Source: Bog-473 sp035552395 (GTDB lineage: Bacteria > Actinomycetota > Acidimicrobiia > Acidimicrobiales > RAAP-2). From it: 12,049 bases of DNA. The position numbers and the translations under genes were made by a program. The notes under the pieces are model-generated. The model did no database searches and was not told where the DNA came from. It saw nothing but the letters and a program-made list of their open reading frames with translations. This document shows positions 1 through 6,992 of the stretch, one piece after another (the first letter of the stretch is position 1; each line of letters opens with the position of its first letter). The stretch spans positions 1-12,049 of the forward strand of contig DASZLL010000011.1 of assembly GCA_035552395.1 (NCBI GenBank), read 5' to 3'.

Positions 1-1109
1 TGCGCCCGCAGCGTCAGCGACTGGCCGACGATGACGCCGGGGGGAATCGCGGTCAGCGAGTTGATGCTCGTGGTGTCCGGCGTGAAGGGCGGCGTGAGCG
101 GGGTCGAGGTGGACCCGGCGAAGTGGGGATCCCCCGAGTACGTGGCGACCACGGGCCCGCCGAATTGCTCGGGGTCGGTCGTCGAACAGGTCACCGCCTG
201 AGGAGAAGCGCCGCTGACCGCCTGGCCCGTGCAGCCCAGGCCCTGCACCGGGTGCCCGTTGATGGTGAAGCTCACCGATCCGGACAGGGCGGCTCCGGGG
301 GAACCGGTCGCGGCGACCGTCGCGGTGAACTGCATCGTCGAGGCGGTCAGTCCGGGCGGCACGCTGGGTGAGGAGAGGCCGACCTGCTGCGCGGTGAGCG
401 ACGTCGTCGTCGGCGGCACCCCGACCACGACCGTGGCAGTGCCGAACGAATTGCTGCCCGTGGAGTTCGCGTAGGTCGAATTGCCGAGATAGTCCGCCTT
501 CACCGTCTGCGCGCCGCCCGAGCTGAAGGCGAAATTGCAGCTGCCGTGGCCGCCACTGAGGGTGGCGGTGCACAGCTGATTACCCTGGCTGTCCTCGAAC
601 ATCACCTGCCCGGTTGGCGTCCCGAAGGAGCCGGTGACCGTGGAGGAGAGCGCGACCGTCTGGTTCAACTGGGCGGTGGCGGGAGCGGATGCCGTGACCG
701 TGGCCGGCTCGAGCACATTTTCCACGGCGCCGGCAGAGTTCGACGGACTCCAGTTGCTGTCACCTGCGTAGGAGGCGGTGATCGTGACCGACCCCGTGGA
801 GGTATAGGTGATGTCGCACTCCGCCGACGCATTCAGCCCGCCGGCCGATGAGGTAGGAATGTTCTGACAGCCCGAGATCGGGCTCCCGCCTGCGCTGAAC
901 GTCACCGTCCCGGTGATGGCGACCGTGCCGCCGGTCCCGTTGGGCTCCACCGTCGCCGTCATGGCACTGGGGACGTTCACGGCGGCGGGGACCACCGGCA
1001 GTACGACCTGCGTTGCGATGGTGCTCGCAGAAGCCGGGACCGCCGACACGGCGAAGAGTCCGCCCGCCGTTGCGATGCTTACGAATGCGATCATCAGGAC
1101 CCGTCGCAT
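1..1109 (-). CDS. Secreted protein with tandem bacterial Ig-like domains (C-terminus beyond window)
   Basis: An open frame from ATG at 1107–1109 runs off the left edge after 369 codons without a stop. The N-terminus (MRRVLMIAFVSIATAGG...) is a signal peptide: basic start, hydrophobic core to about residue 24, and a likely signal peptidase I site after A-S-A at 26–28. The rest is Ser/Thr/Gly-rich repeats resembling the Big_3_5 Ig-like group. Repeats span about 30–127, 135–222 and 230–335, with a fourth starting near 345. Each ends in a related strand: SYAGDSNWSPSNS, DYLGNSTYANSTGS, TYSGDPHFAGSTST. Each full repeat holds two cysteines (81/98, 180/191, 293/308), probably an internal disulfide. 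The ribosome binding site AAGGGAGG lies 4 nt before ATG. A cell-surface adhesive or structural role is inference; the missing C-terminus would show any anchor. Codons such as gca, gta, tct and aat are commoner than in the housekeeping genes, suggesting accessory status. Confidence 0.85.
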   Translation of the reverse strand, partial: MRRVLMIAFVSIATAGGLFAVSAVPASASTIATQVVLPVVPAAVNVPSAMTATVEPNGTGGTVAITGTVTFSAGGSPISGCQNIPTSSAGGLNASAECDITYTSTGSVTITASYAGDSNWSPSNSAGAVENVLEPATVTASAPATAQLNQTVALSSTVTGSFGTPTGQVMFEDSQGNQLCTATLSGGHGSCNFAFSSGGAQTVKADYLGNSTYANSTGSNSFGTATVVVGVPPTTTSLTAQQVGLSSPSVPPGLTASTMQFTATVAATGSPGAALSGSVSFTINGHPVQGLGCTGQAVSGASPQAVTCSTTDPEQFGGPVVATYSGDPHFAGSTSTPLTPPFTPDTTSINSLTAIPPGVIVGQSLTLRA

Positions 1110-1135
1110 GCCGCCTCCCTTCTTCGCGTGGCCGC

Positions 1136-1141
1136 AGTATA
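1136..1141 (-). promoter_or_regulatory. Candidate -10 box for the Ig-like protein gene
   Basis: On the minus strand this reads TATACT, one mismatch from the sigma-70 consensus, 26 bp before the ATG at 1109. It would give a leader of about 20 nt containing the AAGGGAGG ribosome binding site. No good -35 lies at the normal 16–18 bp spacing; TTGCGT is present but only 13 bp away. Weak -35 boxes are common in actinobacterial promoters. Confidence 0.45.
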
Positions 1142-1183
1142 AGGAAGCTCTCCGACGCAACGCGGGAGATTCGGACCGGGTTT

Positions 1184-1207
1184 CCGCCGTGCGGGGCGGC
1201 ACGGCGG
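1184..1207 (-). terminator. Strong GC hairpin, possible U-less terminator of the nadA–DUF427 unit
   Basis: CCGCCGTGC (1184–1192) pairs perfectly with GCACGGCGG (1199–1207) around a 6-nt loop, a 9-bp stem. It lies 65–90 nt downstream of the DUF427 stop and before the -10 box of the next gene, where a terminator would be expected. No T-tract follows on the minus strand (it continues AAACCC), so classical intrinsic termination is not supported. Strand is assigned by context only. Confidence 0.4.
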
Positions 1208-1246
1208 TAGCGCAATAGAGGTTCCCTGGCGCGGGGTTGCTTGCGT

Positions 1247-1261
1247 CGCCCGTTACGGGCG
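1247..1261 (-). terminator. Short GC hairpin just after the DUF427 stop
   Basis: CGCCCG–TTA–CGGGCG forms a 6-bp perfect stem with a 3-nt loop, starting 10 nt after the TAG stop of the DUF427 gene. No U-run follows. It could act with the larger hairpin at 1184–1207 to end the transcript or protect its 3' end; this is inferred from position. Confidence 0.3.
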
Positions 1262-1271
1262 CGGAGATGCC

Positions 1272-2036
1272 CTAGCGCCGCGGTAGCTGTGGACGGTCGA
1301 GTTGGACGTCGTCGAGGAAGAGGTCGAGCTTCTCGTTGTAGAACGCGATCAGCCCGGCGATGGCGAGCACGTCGCGGGTGGGGAAGTCGTAGACCCACGC
1401 GACGTCGGGATGCGTCCGGCCCTCGACCAGCGCCGACCAGTAGCCCGTCGTCGTGCCTTTGTACGGGCACGATGTGACCGTGTCGGTGGGGACCAACTTG
1501 GTGAAGTCGACATCGGTGCGGTTGAGGTAATAGCGCGTCGGGAGCCCAGTCTCGAAGCAAAGGACGGGAGACGACGACTCGGCGAGGACGACACCGTGTG
1601 ACTCGACGCGCACCGTCCGGGTGGAGCGGAGGGAGTCGACCCGCGTGTACGGGTTGCGCGGATGCACAAAGACCTGTTCGTCCTCCTCGTACCAGGCGTC
1701 AAAGGCGGACCACTCGAAGCGCACGGTGTCGTCGAGGCCTTCGACCTTTGCCGCGCCGAGCACCTTCGCCGCCTTGGGGCGGTGCACGTCGCCGAGCTCG
1801 ATCCCGAAGATCTTCACGTCGCCGCGTGGGGTCTCCTCCGTGGTGCCTTCGTCGACGAGCACGTCGGTGCGCACGTCGGCCAGCGGGACGTAGTACTGCG
1901 GGAAGGGCGGCCATTCCCAGACGTAGCGGGCCTGGGTGGTGTCGACGATCGTCTGGCCGGCGAGCACGGCACGGATGCGCCGGGGGACCGGCTCGACGTG
2001 GTTCGTCTGCACGGGGGCGGAGGGAAAGTCGGACAC
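1272..2036 (-). CDS. Tandem DUF427-domain protein
   Basis: Complete gene of 254 residues with a GTG start; GAGAGG lies 7 nt upstream. I see two copies of the DUF427 fold. The N-terminal copy is about residues 18–135 (RIRAVLAGQTIVDTTQARYVWEW). The C-terminal copy is about 138–245 and carries the family hallmarks RTVRVESHGVVLAES, the CPYKG turn at 190–194 followed by GYW, VAWVYDFP near 213–219, and the closing helix IAFYNEKLDLFLD near 230–242. The biochemical role of DUF427 proteins is not established, so none is assigned. No signal peptide or membrane segment is visible; the protein is probably cytosolic. It lies 75 bp downstream of nadA on the same strand, and co-transcription is possible, though this says little about function. 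A TAGGGT -10-like box sits at 2073–2078 without a -35. Confidence 0.9.
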   Translation of the reverse strand: MSDFPSAPVQTNHVEPVPRRIRAVLAGQTIVDTTQARYVWEWPPFPQYYVPLADVRTDVLVDEGTTEETPRGDVKIFGIELGDVHRPKAAKVLGAAKVEGLDDTVRFEWSAFDAWYEEDEQVFVHPRNPYTRVDSLRSTRTVRVESHGVVLAESSSPVLCFETGLPTRYYLNRTDVDFTKLVPTDTVTSCPYKGTTTGYWSALVEGRTHPDVAWVYDFPTRDVLAIAGLIAFYNEKLDLFLDDVQLDRPQLPRR

Positions 2037-2111
2037 GGAGCGACCTCTCGTCGATCAATCGGCGTTGTGCTGACCCTACCGGCGGCCGATCGGCGCTGAC
2101 GCGCGCCGCGA

Positions 2112-3206
2112 CTACGTGATGGCGAGCATCCGCTCGAGCGCGACCTTGGCCCACTCGGTCGTGTCGGCGTCGACCACGATCCGGTTGCGCACCTCGCCGG
2201 CGACGAGCCCCTCGAGGATCCACGCCAGGTGCGGGGGGTCGATGCGCGACATGGTCGAGCAGGGGCACACGAGCGGGTCGAGGCAGACGACGGTCTTGTC
2301 GGGCGATTCGTGGTCGAGCCGGTTCACGAGGTGGATCTCGGTGGCGACGCCGATGACCGAGCCGGCCGGCGCGGCGTCGACGGCCTTGATGATGGCGTCG
2401 GTCGACCCGGTGACGTCGCCCATTTCCACCACCTCGTGCGCGCACTCCGGGTGGACCATGACGATGCCGTCGGGGTGCTCGGCGCGGAAAGCCTCGACGT
2501 GCTCGGGTCGGAAGCGCTGGTGCACGGAGCAGTGGCCCTTCCACAGGAGCAGCGTCGACTCCTTGACCTCCCGGTCGGACAGGCCGCCGAGAGCCTGGCG
2601 CGGGTTCCAGACGCGCATGTCGTCGGGGCCGTAGCCGAGCTGGTAGCCGGTGTTGCGGCCCAGGTGCTGGTCCGGGAAGAAGAGGACTCGGTCACCCCGT
2701 TCGAGCGCCCAGGTCAGGACGGCCCGGGCGTTGGACGAGGTGCACACCGCGCCGCCCTTTCGTCCGACGAACGCCTTCAGGGCGGCGGCCGAGTTCATAT
2801 AGGTGACCGGGATCAGGCGGTCGACGTCGATCACCTGGCCCAGCTCGTCCCACGCCTCTTCGACCTGGTCGATGTCGGCCATGTCGGCCATGGAGCAGCC
2901 GGCATTCAGGTCAGGCAGGAGCACCTGCTGGTGGTCGCCCGTCAGCACGTCGGCCGACTCGGCCATGAAGTGGACACCGCAGAAGACGATGTACTCGGCG
3001 TCGGTTTGGTTGGCGGCAATCCGAGAGAGCCCGAAGGAGTCGCCCCGGGCGTCGGCCCAACGCATCACGTCGTCGCGCTGGTAGTGGTGCCCGAGGATGA
3101 AAAGCCGGGAACCGAGCGTCGCCTTGGCGTGGCCGATCATGGCGGCCAGCTCGTCGTCGGTCGCGGCGGTGTAGCGCTCGGGGAGGGGCGCTTGGAGCCT
3201 GAGCAT
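2112..3206 (-). CDS. nadA: Quinolinate synthase NadA
   Basis: 364 residues. NadA condenses iminoaspartate with dihydroxyacetone phosphate to quinolinate, the precursor of NAD, using a [4Fe-4S] cluster in the cytosol. Visible family motifs are FILGHHYQRDDV (36–47), DLNAGCSMADMA (99–110), KGHCSVHQRF (223–232), MVHPECAHEVV (250–260), IGVATEIHLVNRL (285–297) and the closing CPCSTM (314–319). The three cluster ligands are expected to be C104, C226 and C316 by analogy with the Bacillus-type enzyme. The ATG at 3204–3206 is preceded by AAGGGGG about 8 nt upstream; the frame stays open to 3422, but that extension looks non-coding and overlaps uvrC. No nadB or nadC is adjacent. NadA also uses dihydroxyacetone phosphate, the substrate of the triose isomerase encoded further right, but the genes are on opposite strands and not linked. 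Confidence 0.97.
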   Translation of the reverse strand: MLRLQAPLPERYTAATDDELAAMIGHAKATLGSRLFILGHHYQRDDVMRWADARGDSFGLSRIAANQTDAEYIVFCGVHFMAESADVLTGDHQQVLLPDLNAGCSMADMADIDQVEEAWDELGQVIDVDRLIPVTYMNSAAALKAFVGRKGGAVCTSSNARAVLTWALERGDRVLFFPDQHLGRNTGYQLGYGPDDMRVWNPRQALGGLSDREVKESTLLLWKGHCSVHQRFRPEHVEAFRAEHPDGIVMVHPECAHEVVEMGDVTGSTDAIIKAVDAAPAGSVIGVATEIHLVNRLDHESPDKTVVCLDPLVCPCSTMSRIDPPHLAWILEGLVAGEVRNRIVVDADTTEWAKVALERMLAIT

Positions 3207-3300
3207 TCTGTCTGCCCCCTTCACGGGAGTGCATCGATCTGGCCGGCGGGGACAGCCTGGTCGCCCATCCGCGGGTATGTCGGCCTCGATGCGAGGTTGT

Positions 3301-3322
3301 GTGCCGGAAACCAGGCCGGCAC
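3301..3322. promoter_or_regulatory. Inverted repeat in the nadA–uvrC divergent promoter region
   Basis: GTGCCGG (3301–3307) and CCGGCAC (3316–3322) form a perfect 7-bp inverted repeat around an 8-nt spacer. It lies between the divergent starts at 3206 and 3369. A minus-strand TACACT (3327–3332) beside it could be a -10 for nadA, which would put the repeat over that transcription start. It could be an operator or a leader hairpin; no regulator can be named from the sequence, and no clear -35 or uvrC promoter is visible. Confidence 0.35.
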
Positions 3323-3368
3323 GGTCAGTGTACTGCCCGGCCCCAGTAGCTGCGCGAGAGTGGGATTG

Positions 3369-5234
3369 ATGCAGTACAGGCCGCCTACCGGGTCGATCCC
3401 CGACGCCCCCGGCGTCTACCAATTCCAGGACGCCGAAGGCCGGGTCCTCTACGTGGGCAAGGCGAAGTCATTGCGGCACCGCCTGCCCAATTACTGGCAG
3501 GACTCGGCCAAGCTCATGCCCCGGACCGCCCAGATGGTGGCGCAGGCGGACACCGTCGAGTGGGTGGTGGTGGACACCGAGGTCGACGCGCTCATCCTCG
3601 AGCACTCGTTGATCCAGTCGCACCTACCGCGCTACAACGTGCGGCTCAAGGACGACAAGAGCTATCCGTGGCTGGCCATCACCTTGAACGAGGAGTGGCC
3701 ACGCCCGGCGGTGGTGCGGGGGCGCAAGCGCAAGGGCGTCCGCTACTTCGGGCCCTACGGGCACGCCTACGCCATCCGCTCGACCCTGGATCTGCTCATC
3801 CGGAGCTTCCCGGTGCGCACCTGCTCGGACACCAAGTTCACCCGGCACAAGCGACTGGGCCGGCCGTGCCTGCTCTACGACATCGAGCGCTGCTCGGGGC
3901 CGTGCGTGGGTGCCGTCGACCACGAGGCCTACGACGGCTACGTCAACGACCTGATGCGGTTTCTCTCGGGGGACACCGAGCCGATCCTGGCCAGCCTGGA
4001 AGCCGAGATGCTGGCCTCGTCCGACGATCTGCAGTTCGAACGGGCGGCGCGCCTGCGCGACCGCATCGCGGCGGTGCACAAGGCGGCGGACACCCAGCAG
4101 ATGGTCTCGGACCGCCCCGAGGACTTCGACGTGGTGGGGATGGCCGAGGACCCACTCGAAGCCTCGGTGCAGATCTTCATCGTGCGCCGGGGCCGGGTCG
4201 TCGGGCACCGCGGCTTCGTGGCCGAGAAGGTCGAGGACCTGTCGGCGCCCGAGTTCATGGCCACCGTCGTGGGGCAGGTCTACGGCGCGGACGGGGCCGA
4301 CGTGCCGCGGCGGGTGCTGGTACCCGAGGAACCGAACGACCGCGAGCTGCTGGAGAGCTGGCTGCGCAATGTGCGGGGCGGGCCGGTCGACATCGCGGTC
4401 CCGCTGCGCGGGGCTAAGCGGGCGCTGCAGGACACGGTGACGCGGTCGGCCAGCGAGGACCTGGCCCGGCACCGGTTGCGGCGGGCCTCCGACCACAACG
4501 CGCGGTCGAAGGCGCTGACCGAGCTGCAGAGCGCGCTGTCGCTGCGCGAGGCGCCGCTGCGGATCGAGTGCTACGACATGAGCCACCTGCAGGGCACCGA
4601 CTACGTGGGCTCCATGGTCGTCCTCGAGGACGCGCTGGCCAAACGCTCGGACTACCGGCGCTTCAAGGTCAAGACCGTGCGCGGCAACGACGACTACGCC
4701 GCCATGGAGGAGGTCTTGACGCGCCGGCTCACCGCGCTGAAGGCGGCGGAGAAGCTTCCGGTGGGGGAGCGGCCGAAGCGGTTCGCCTACCGCCCCAACC
4801 TCTTGCTCGTCGACGGGGGCAAGGGCCAACTCGGGGTGGCGGAGCGGGTGGTGCGAGAGCTCGGGCTCGAGAACGAGATCGAGCTGGCCGCGCTGGCCAA
4901 GCAATTCGAGGAGGTGTACCGGCCCGGCTCGCCGGACCCGATCCGGCTGCGTCGCGGCTCGGACGCCCTCTACCTCCTCCAGCGGGTGCGGGACGAGGCG
5001 CACCGCTTCGCCATCAGCTTCCACCGGGAGCGCCGGGGCAAGCGGATGACCAAGAGCATCCTCGACGACATCCCGGGCCTCGGGCCGAGCCGCAAGGCCC
5101 GCCTGATCAAGGAATTCGGCGGGGTCAGCGCGGTGCGGGCGGCCTCGATCGAGGAGCTTCTGGCCCGCTCGTGGCTGCCCGACAGCGTCGGTCTCGCCGT
5201 CTACGAGGGCGTGCGCAAGGCTGGGGGGCAATGA
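3369..5234 (+). CDS. uvrC: Excinuclease ABC subunit C (UvrC)
   Basis: 621 residues, a normal UvrC length. UvrC makes both incisions flanking a lesion after UvrA/UvrB recognition in nucleotide excision repair. Domains in order: GIY-YIG nuclease (15–92; GVYQF, VLYVGKAKSL, likely catalytic E78, then RYNVRLKDDKSYPW); a four-cysteine cluster (C152, C167, C175, C179) matching the reported Fe-S site of UvrC; a UVR UvrB-binding helix pair (about 208–243); the RNase H-like nuclease (D403 in CYDMSH, D482 in VDGGKGQ, H545 in RDEAHRF); and a C-terminal helix-hairpin-helix (about 565–617, IPGLGPSRKARLIKEFGG). The ATG at 3369 has GAGAG 8 nt upstream and places the GIY motif at its usual distance. The same frame is open to 2229, but that part is antisense to nadA and has no UvrC homology. 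Its TGA overlaps the rapZ start (ATGA), so the genes are probably translationally coupled. Confidence 0.98.
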   Translation: MQYRPPTGSIPDAPGVYQFQDAEGRVLYVGKAKSLRHRLPNYWQDSAKLMPRTAQMVAQADTVEWVVVDTEVDALILEHSLIQSHLPRYNVRLKDDKSYPWLAITLNEEWPRPAVVRGRKRKGVRYFGPYGHAYAIRSTLDLLIRSFPVRTCSDTKFTRHKRLGRPCLLYDIERCSGPCVGAVDHEAYDGYVNDLMRFLSGDTEPILASLEAEMLASSDDLQFERAARLRDRIAAVHKAADTQQMVSDRPEDFDVVGMAEDPLEASVQIFIVRRGRVVGHRGFVAEKVEDLSAPEFMATVVGQVYGADGADVPRRVLVPEEPNDRELLESWLRNVRGGPVDIAVPLRGAKRALQDTVTRSASEDLARHRLRRASDHNARSKALTELQSALSLREAPLRIECYDMSHLQGTDYVGSMVVLEDALAKRSDYRRFKVKTVRGNDDYAAMEEVLTRRLTALKAAEKLPVGERPKRFAYRPNLLLVDGGKGQLGVAERVVRELGLENEIELAALAKQFEEVYRPGSPDPIRLRRGSDALYLLQRVRDEAHRFAISFHRERRGKRMTKSILDDIPGLGPSRKARLIKEFGGVSAVRAASIEELLARSWLPDSVGLAVYEGVRKAGGQ

Positions 5235-6097
5235 GCGAGTTCGCCGTGGTGACGGGGATGTCCGGCGCGGGCCGGTCGACGGCCGCCGCCGCGCTCGAGG
5301 ACGTGGGCTGGTTCGTCATCGACAACCTGCCGGCTGGGCTGATCATGAAAATGGTCGAGATGGTCGACCGCCCGGGCTCGGGGATCGAGCGGGTGGCGCT
5401 CGTCATCGGGCGGGGCGGGAGCGACACCGGGGCCGAGTACTTCGACGACCTCCCCGACGTGCTCGACGAGCTGCGGGGCACGCGCAAGCGGGTGCGCATC
5501 GTGTTCCTCGACGCACCGGACGACGTGCTGGTGCGTCGCTACGAGGGGACCCGACGGCGCCACCCCCTGCCGGCCCGTGGGGTGGAGGCGTCGATCGCCC
5601 GCGAGCGTGAGCTGCTCGAGCCGGTGCGGGCGCGGGCCGACCTGCTCGTGGACACGACCGAGCTCAACTCCAACCAGCTGCGCGCCCGCATCCTCGAGGC
5701 CTTCGGGTCCGAGGACGTGCCGCGCATGCAGACCTCGGTCATCTCGTTCGGGTACAAGCACGGGCTCCCGCTCGATGTCGACATCGTCTTCGACTGCCGC
5801 TTCTTGCCCAATCCGTTCTGGATCGAGGAGCTGCGGCCGTACAGCGGCCTCGACGAGCCGGTGCGGGAGTGGGTGCTCGGGCAGCCGGAGTCGGGGGCCT
5901 TCTTGGAGAAGGTCGACGACCTGCTCACGAGCATCCTGCCGGCGTTCGTGCGCGAGGGGAAGTCGTATCTGACCATTGCCATGGGGTGTACGGGCGGCCG
6001 CCACCGTTCGGTTGCGCTGGCCGAGGCGTTGGCGATCCGTCTCGGTGGGCAAGGACAGGGCGTGTCCGTCTTCCACCGGGACATCGACCGTGACTGA
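5231..6097 (+). CDS. rapZ: RapZ/YvcJ family nucleotide-binding regulator
   Basis: 288 residues. In E. coli RapZ binds small RNAs and directs RNase E to GlmZ, controlling glucosamine-6-phosphate synthase; in Gram-positives the homologue YvcJ is a P-loop NTPase whose target is less clear. The N-terminal half has the nucleotide loop GMSGAGRST (9–17), in which Arg replaces the usual Walker A Lys; from memory this is usual in actinobacterial members. It is followed by DVGWFVIDNLP (24–34), FLDAPDDVLVRRYEGTRRRHPL (92–113) and ADLLVDTTEL (136–145). The C-terminal half has ISFGYKHGLP (171–180), DIVFDCRFLPNPFW (184–197) and IAMGCTGGRHRSV (249–261), all diagnostic. The start overlaps the uvrC stop by 4 nt, and the end overlaps yvcK by 8 nt. 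Target RNA or ligand here is unknown. Confidence 0.96.
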   Translation: MSEFAVVTGMSGAGRSTAAAALEDVGWFVIDNLPAGLIMKMVEMVDRPGSGIERVALVIGRGGSDTGAEYFDDLPDVLDELRGTRKRVRIVFLDAPDDVLVRRYEGTRRRHPLPARGVEASIARERELLEPVRARADLLVDTTELNSNQLRARILEAFGSEDVPRMQTSVISFGYKHGLPLDVDIVFDCRFLPNPFWIEELRPYSGLDEPVREWVLGQPESGAFLEKVDDLLTSILPAFVREGKSYLTIAMGCTGGRHRSVALAEALAIRLGGQGQGVSVFHRDIDRD

Positions 6098-6962
6098 GCC
6101 CGGCCCGGCGGTCGTGGCGATCGGCGGGGGGCACGGCACGGCCGTGACGCTGAAGGCGGCGCGCCGCTACGCCGGGACGCTCACGGGCGTGGTGTCGGTG
6201 GCCGATGACGGCGGCAGCAGCGGCCGCCTGCGCGAGCTCCTCAACGTGGTCGCGCTGGGCGACATCCGCAAGTGCCTCGTCGCGCTGGCCGAAGAGGGCT
6301 CGGCCCTGGCCGTCGCGTTCGAGCGGCGTTACGACGTGGGCGAGCTGGCCGGGCACGCGCTCGGCAACCTGATCCTGTTGGGGCTGATCGACGCCACGGG
6401 CGACCTGGTGCAGGGCGTGCGGGAGGCGGCGCTGGCGTTGGGGGCAAAGGGCGATGTGCTGCCGGCGACGACCGAGCCGGTCGTGCTCAAGGCCGAGTCA
6501 GCCCAGGGCACGGTGGCGGGCCAGGTGGCGGTCATGGGGACCGGCGACCTGTGGGCGGTCTCGCTGGTGCCCGACGACGCCCTGCCACCGCCGTTGGCGG
6601 TCGAGCGCATCCTCGAGGCCGATCAAGTGGTGATCGGGCCCGGATCCCTGTTCACCAGCGTGTTGGCCGCCGTGTCGGTGCAGGGCATCGCCGAGGCGGT
6701 GGCCTCGTCAAAGGCCCAGGTCGTCTACGTCTGCAACCTGCGTCCGCAGGTCCCCGAGACGACGGGCTATGACGTCGCCGCGCACGTCGCCGCCCTGGCC
6801 AGGCACAATGTCACTGTGGACGTAGTCGTGTGTGACAGCATCCAGGGCATGGCGATTGGTGCGACGGATGTGCCGGTGCGCGACGTTCCCCTGACGGGCG
6901 AGAACCGGCTCGTTCACAGCCCCGCCAGACTGGCGGAGGCGCTGTCGGGTCTGCTGGCATAG
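6090..6962 (+). CDS. yvcK: YvcK-type gluconeogenesis factor (CofD-like, UDP-sugar binding)
   Basis: 290 residues from a GTG that overlaps the rapZ stop by 8 nt (GTGACTGA). YvcK in Bacillus and its mycobacterial relative CuvA are needed for growth on gluconeogenic carbon and for normal cell-wall synthesis; YvcK binds UDP-GlcNAc. The fold is the CofD/2-phospholactate-transferase type. Visible motifs are AIGGGHGT (10–17), SVADDGGSSGRLRE (36–49), ALGDIRKCLVAL (55–66), AGHALGNLIL (87–96), VIGPGSLFTSVLA (181–193) and VYVCNLRPQ (212–220), which reads CNLMTQ in many relatives. At 290 residues it is somewhat shorter than many members, mainly for lack of an N-terminal extension. An upstream in-frame ATG at 5976 is rejected because it lies inside rapZ and the family begins at the GGG loop. 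In most Actinomycetota and Firmicutes whiA follows; here gap follows after 30 bp. Confidence 0.96.
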   Translation: MTEPGPAVVAIGGGHGTAVTLKAARRYAGTLTGVVSVADDGGSSGRLRELLNVVALGDIRKCLVALAEEGSALAVAFERRYDVGELAGHALGNLILLGLIDATGDLVQGVREAALALGAKGDVLPATTEPVVLKAESAQGTVAGQVAVMGTGDLWAVSLVPDDALPPPLAVERILEADQVVIGPGSLFTSVLAAVSVQGIAEAVASSKAQVVYVCNLRPQVPETTGYDVAAHVAALARHNVTVDVVVCDSIQGMAIGATDVPVRDVPLTGENRLVHSPARLAEALSGLLA

Positions 6963-6992
6963 TCGCCCGGCGGATCGAGAGAGAAGGATGAC

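Noticed and set aside
760..1560. 266-codon minus-strand frame across the Ig-like gene start and the DUF427 3' end
   Set aside because: Different frame from both supported genes, crosses the hairpin spacer, and is Arg/His-rich without motifs.
2085..2094. Palindrome GCCGATCGGC between nadA and the DUF427 gene
   Set aside because: A 10-bp perfect palindrome is expected by chance in GC-rich DNA; no companion site or promoter placement supports an operator.
2229..3368. In-frame upstream extension of uvrC by 380 codons
   Set aside because: It is antisense to nadA and has no UvrC-like sequence; the family N-terminus and ribosome binding site place the start at 3369.
3207..3368. Sigma-70 promoter for uvrC
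   Set aside because: I found no TANNNT box with a usable -35 on the plus strand at a suitable distance; the TATGTC and TGTACT stretches are too weak.
3207..3422. 72-codon upstream extension of nadA
   Set aside because: The extension crosses the intergenic region and the uvrC start, lacks NadA homology, and ATG 3206 has a good ribosome binding site.
3624..5231. 535-codon open frame on the minus strand opposite uvrC
   Set aside because: Low-complexity Arg/Pro/His/Leu-rich translation with no recognisable domain, exactly antisense to a clear uvrC. Typical GC-driven shadow.
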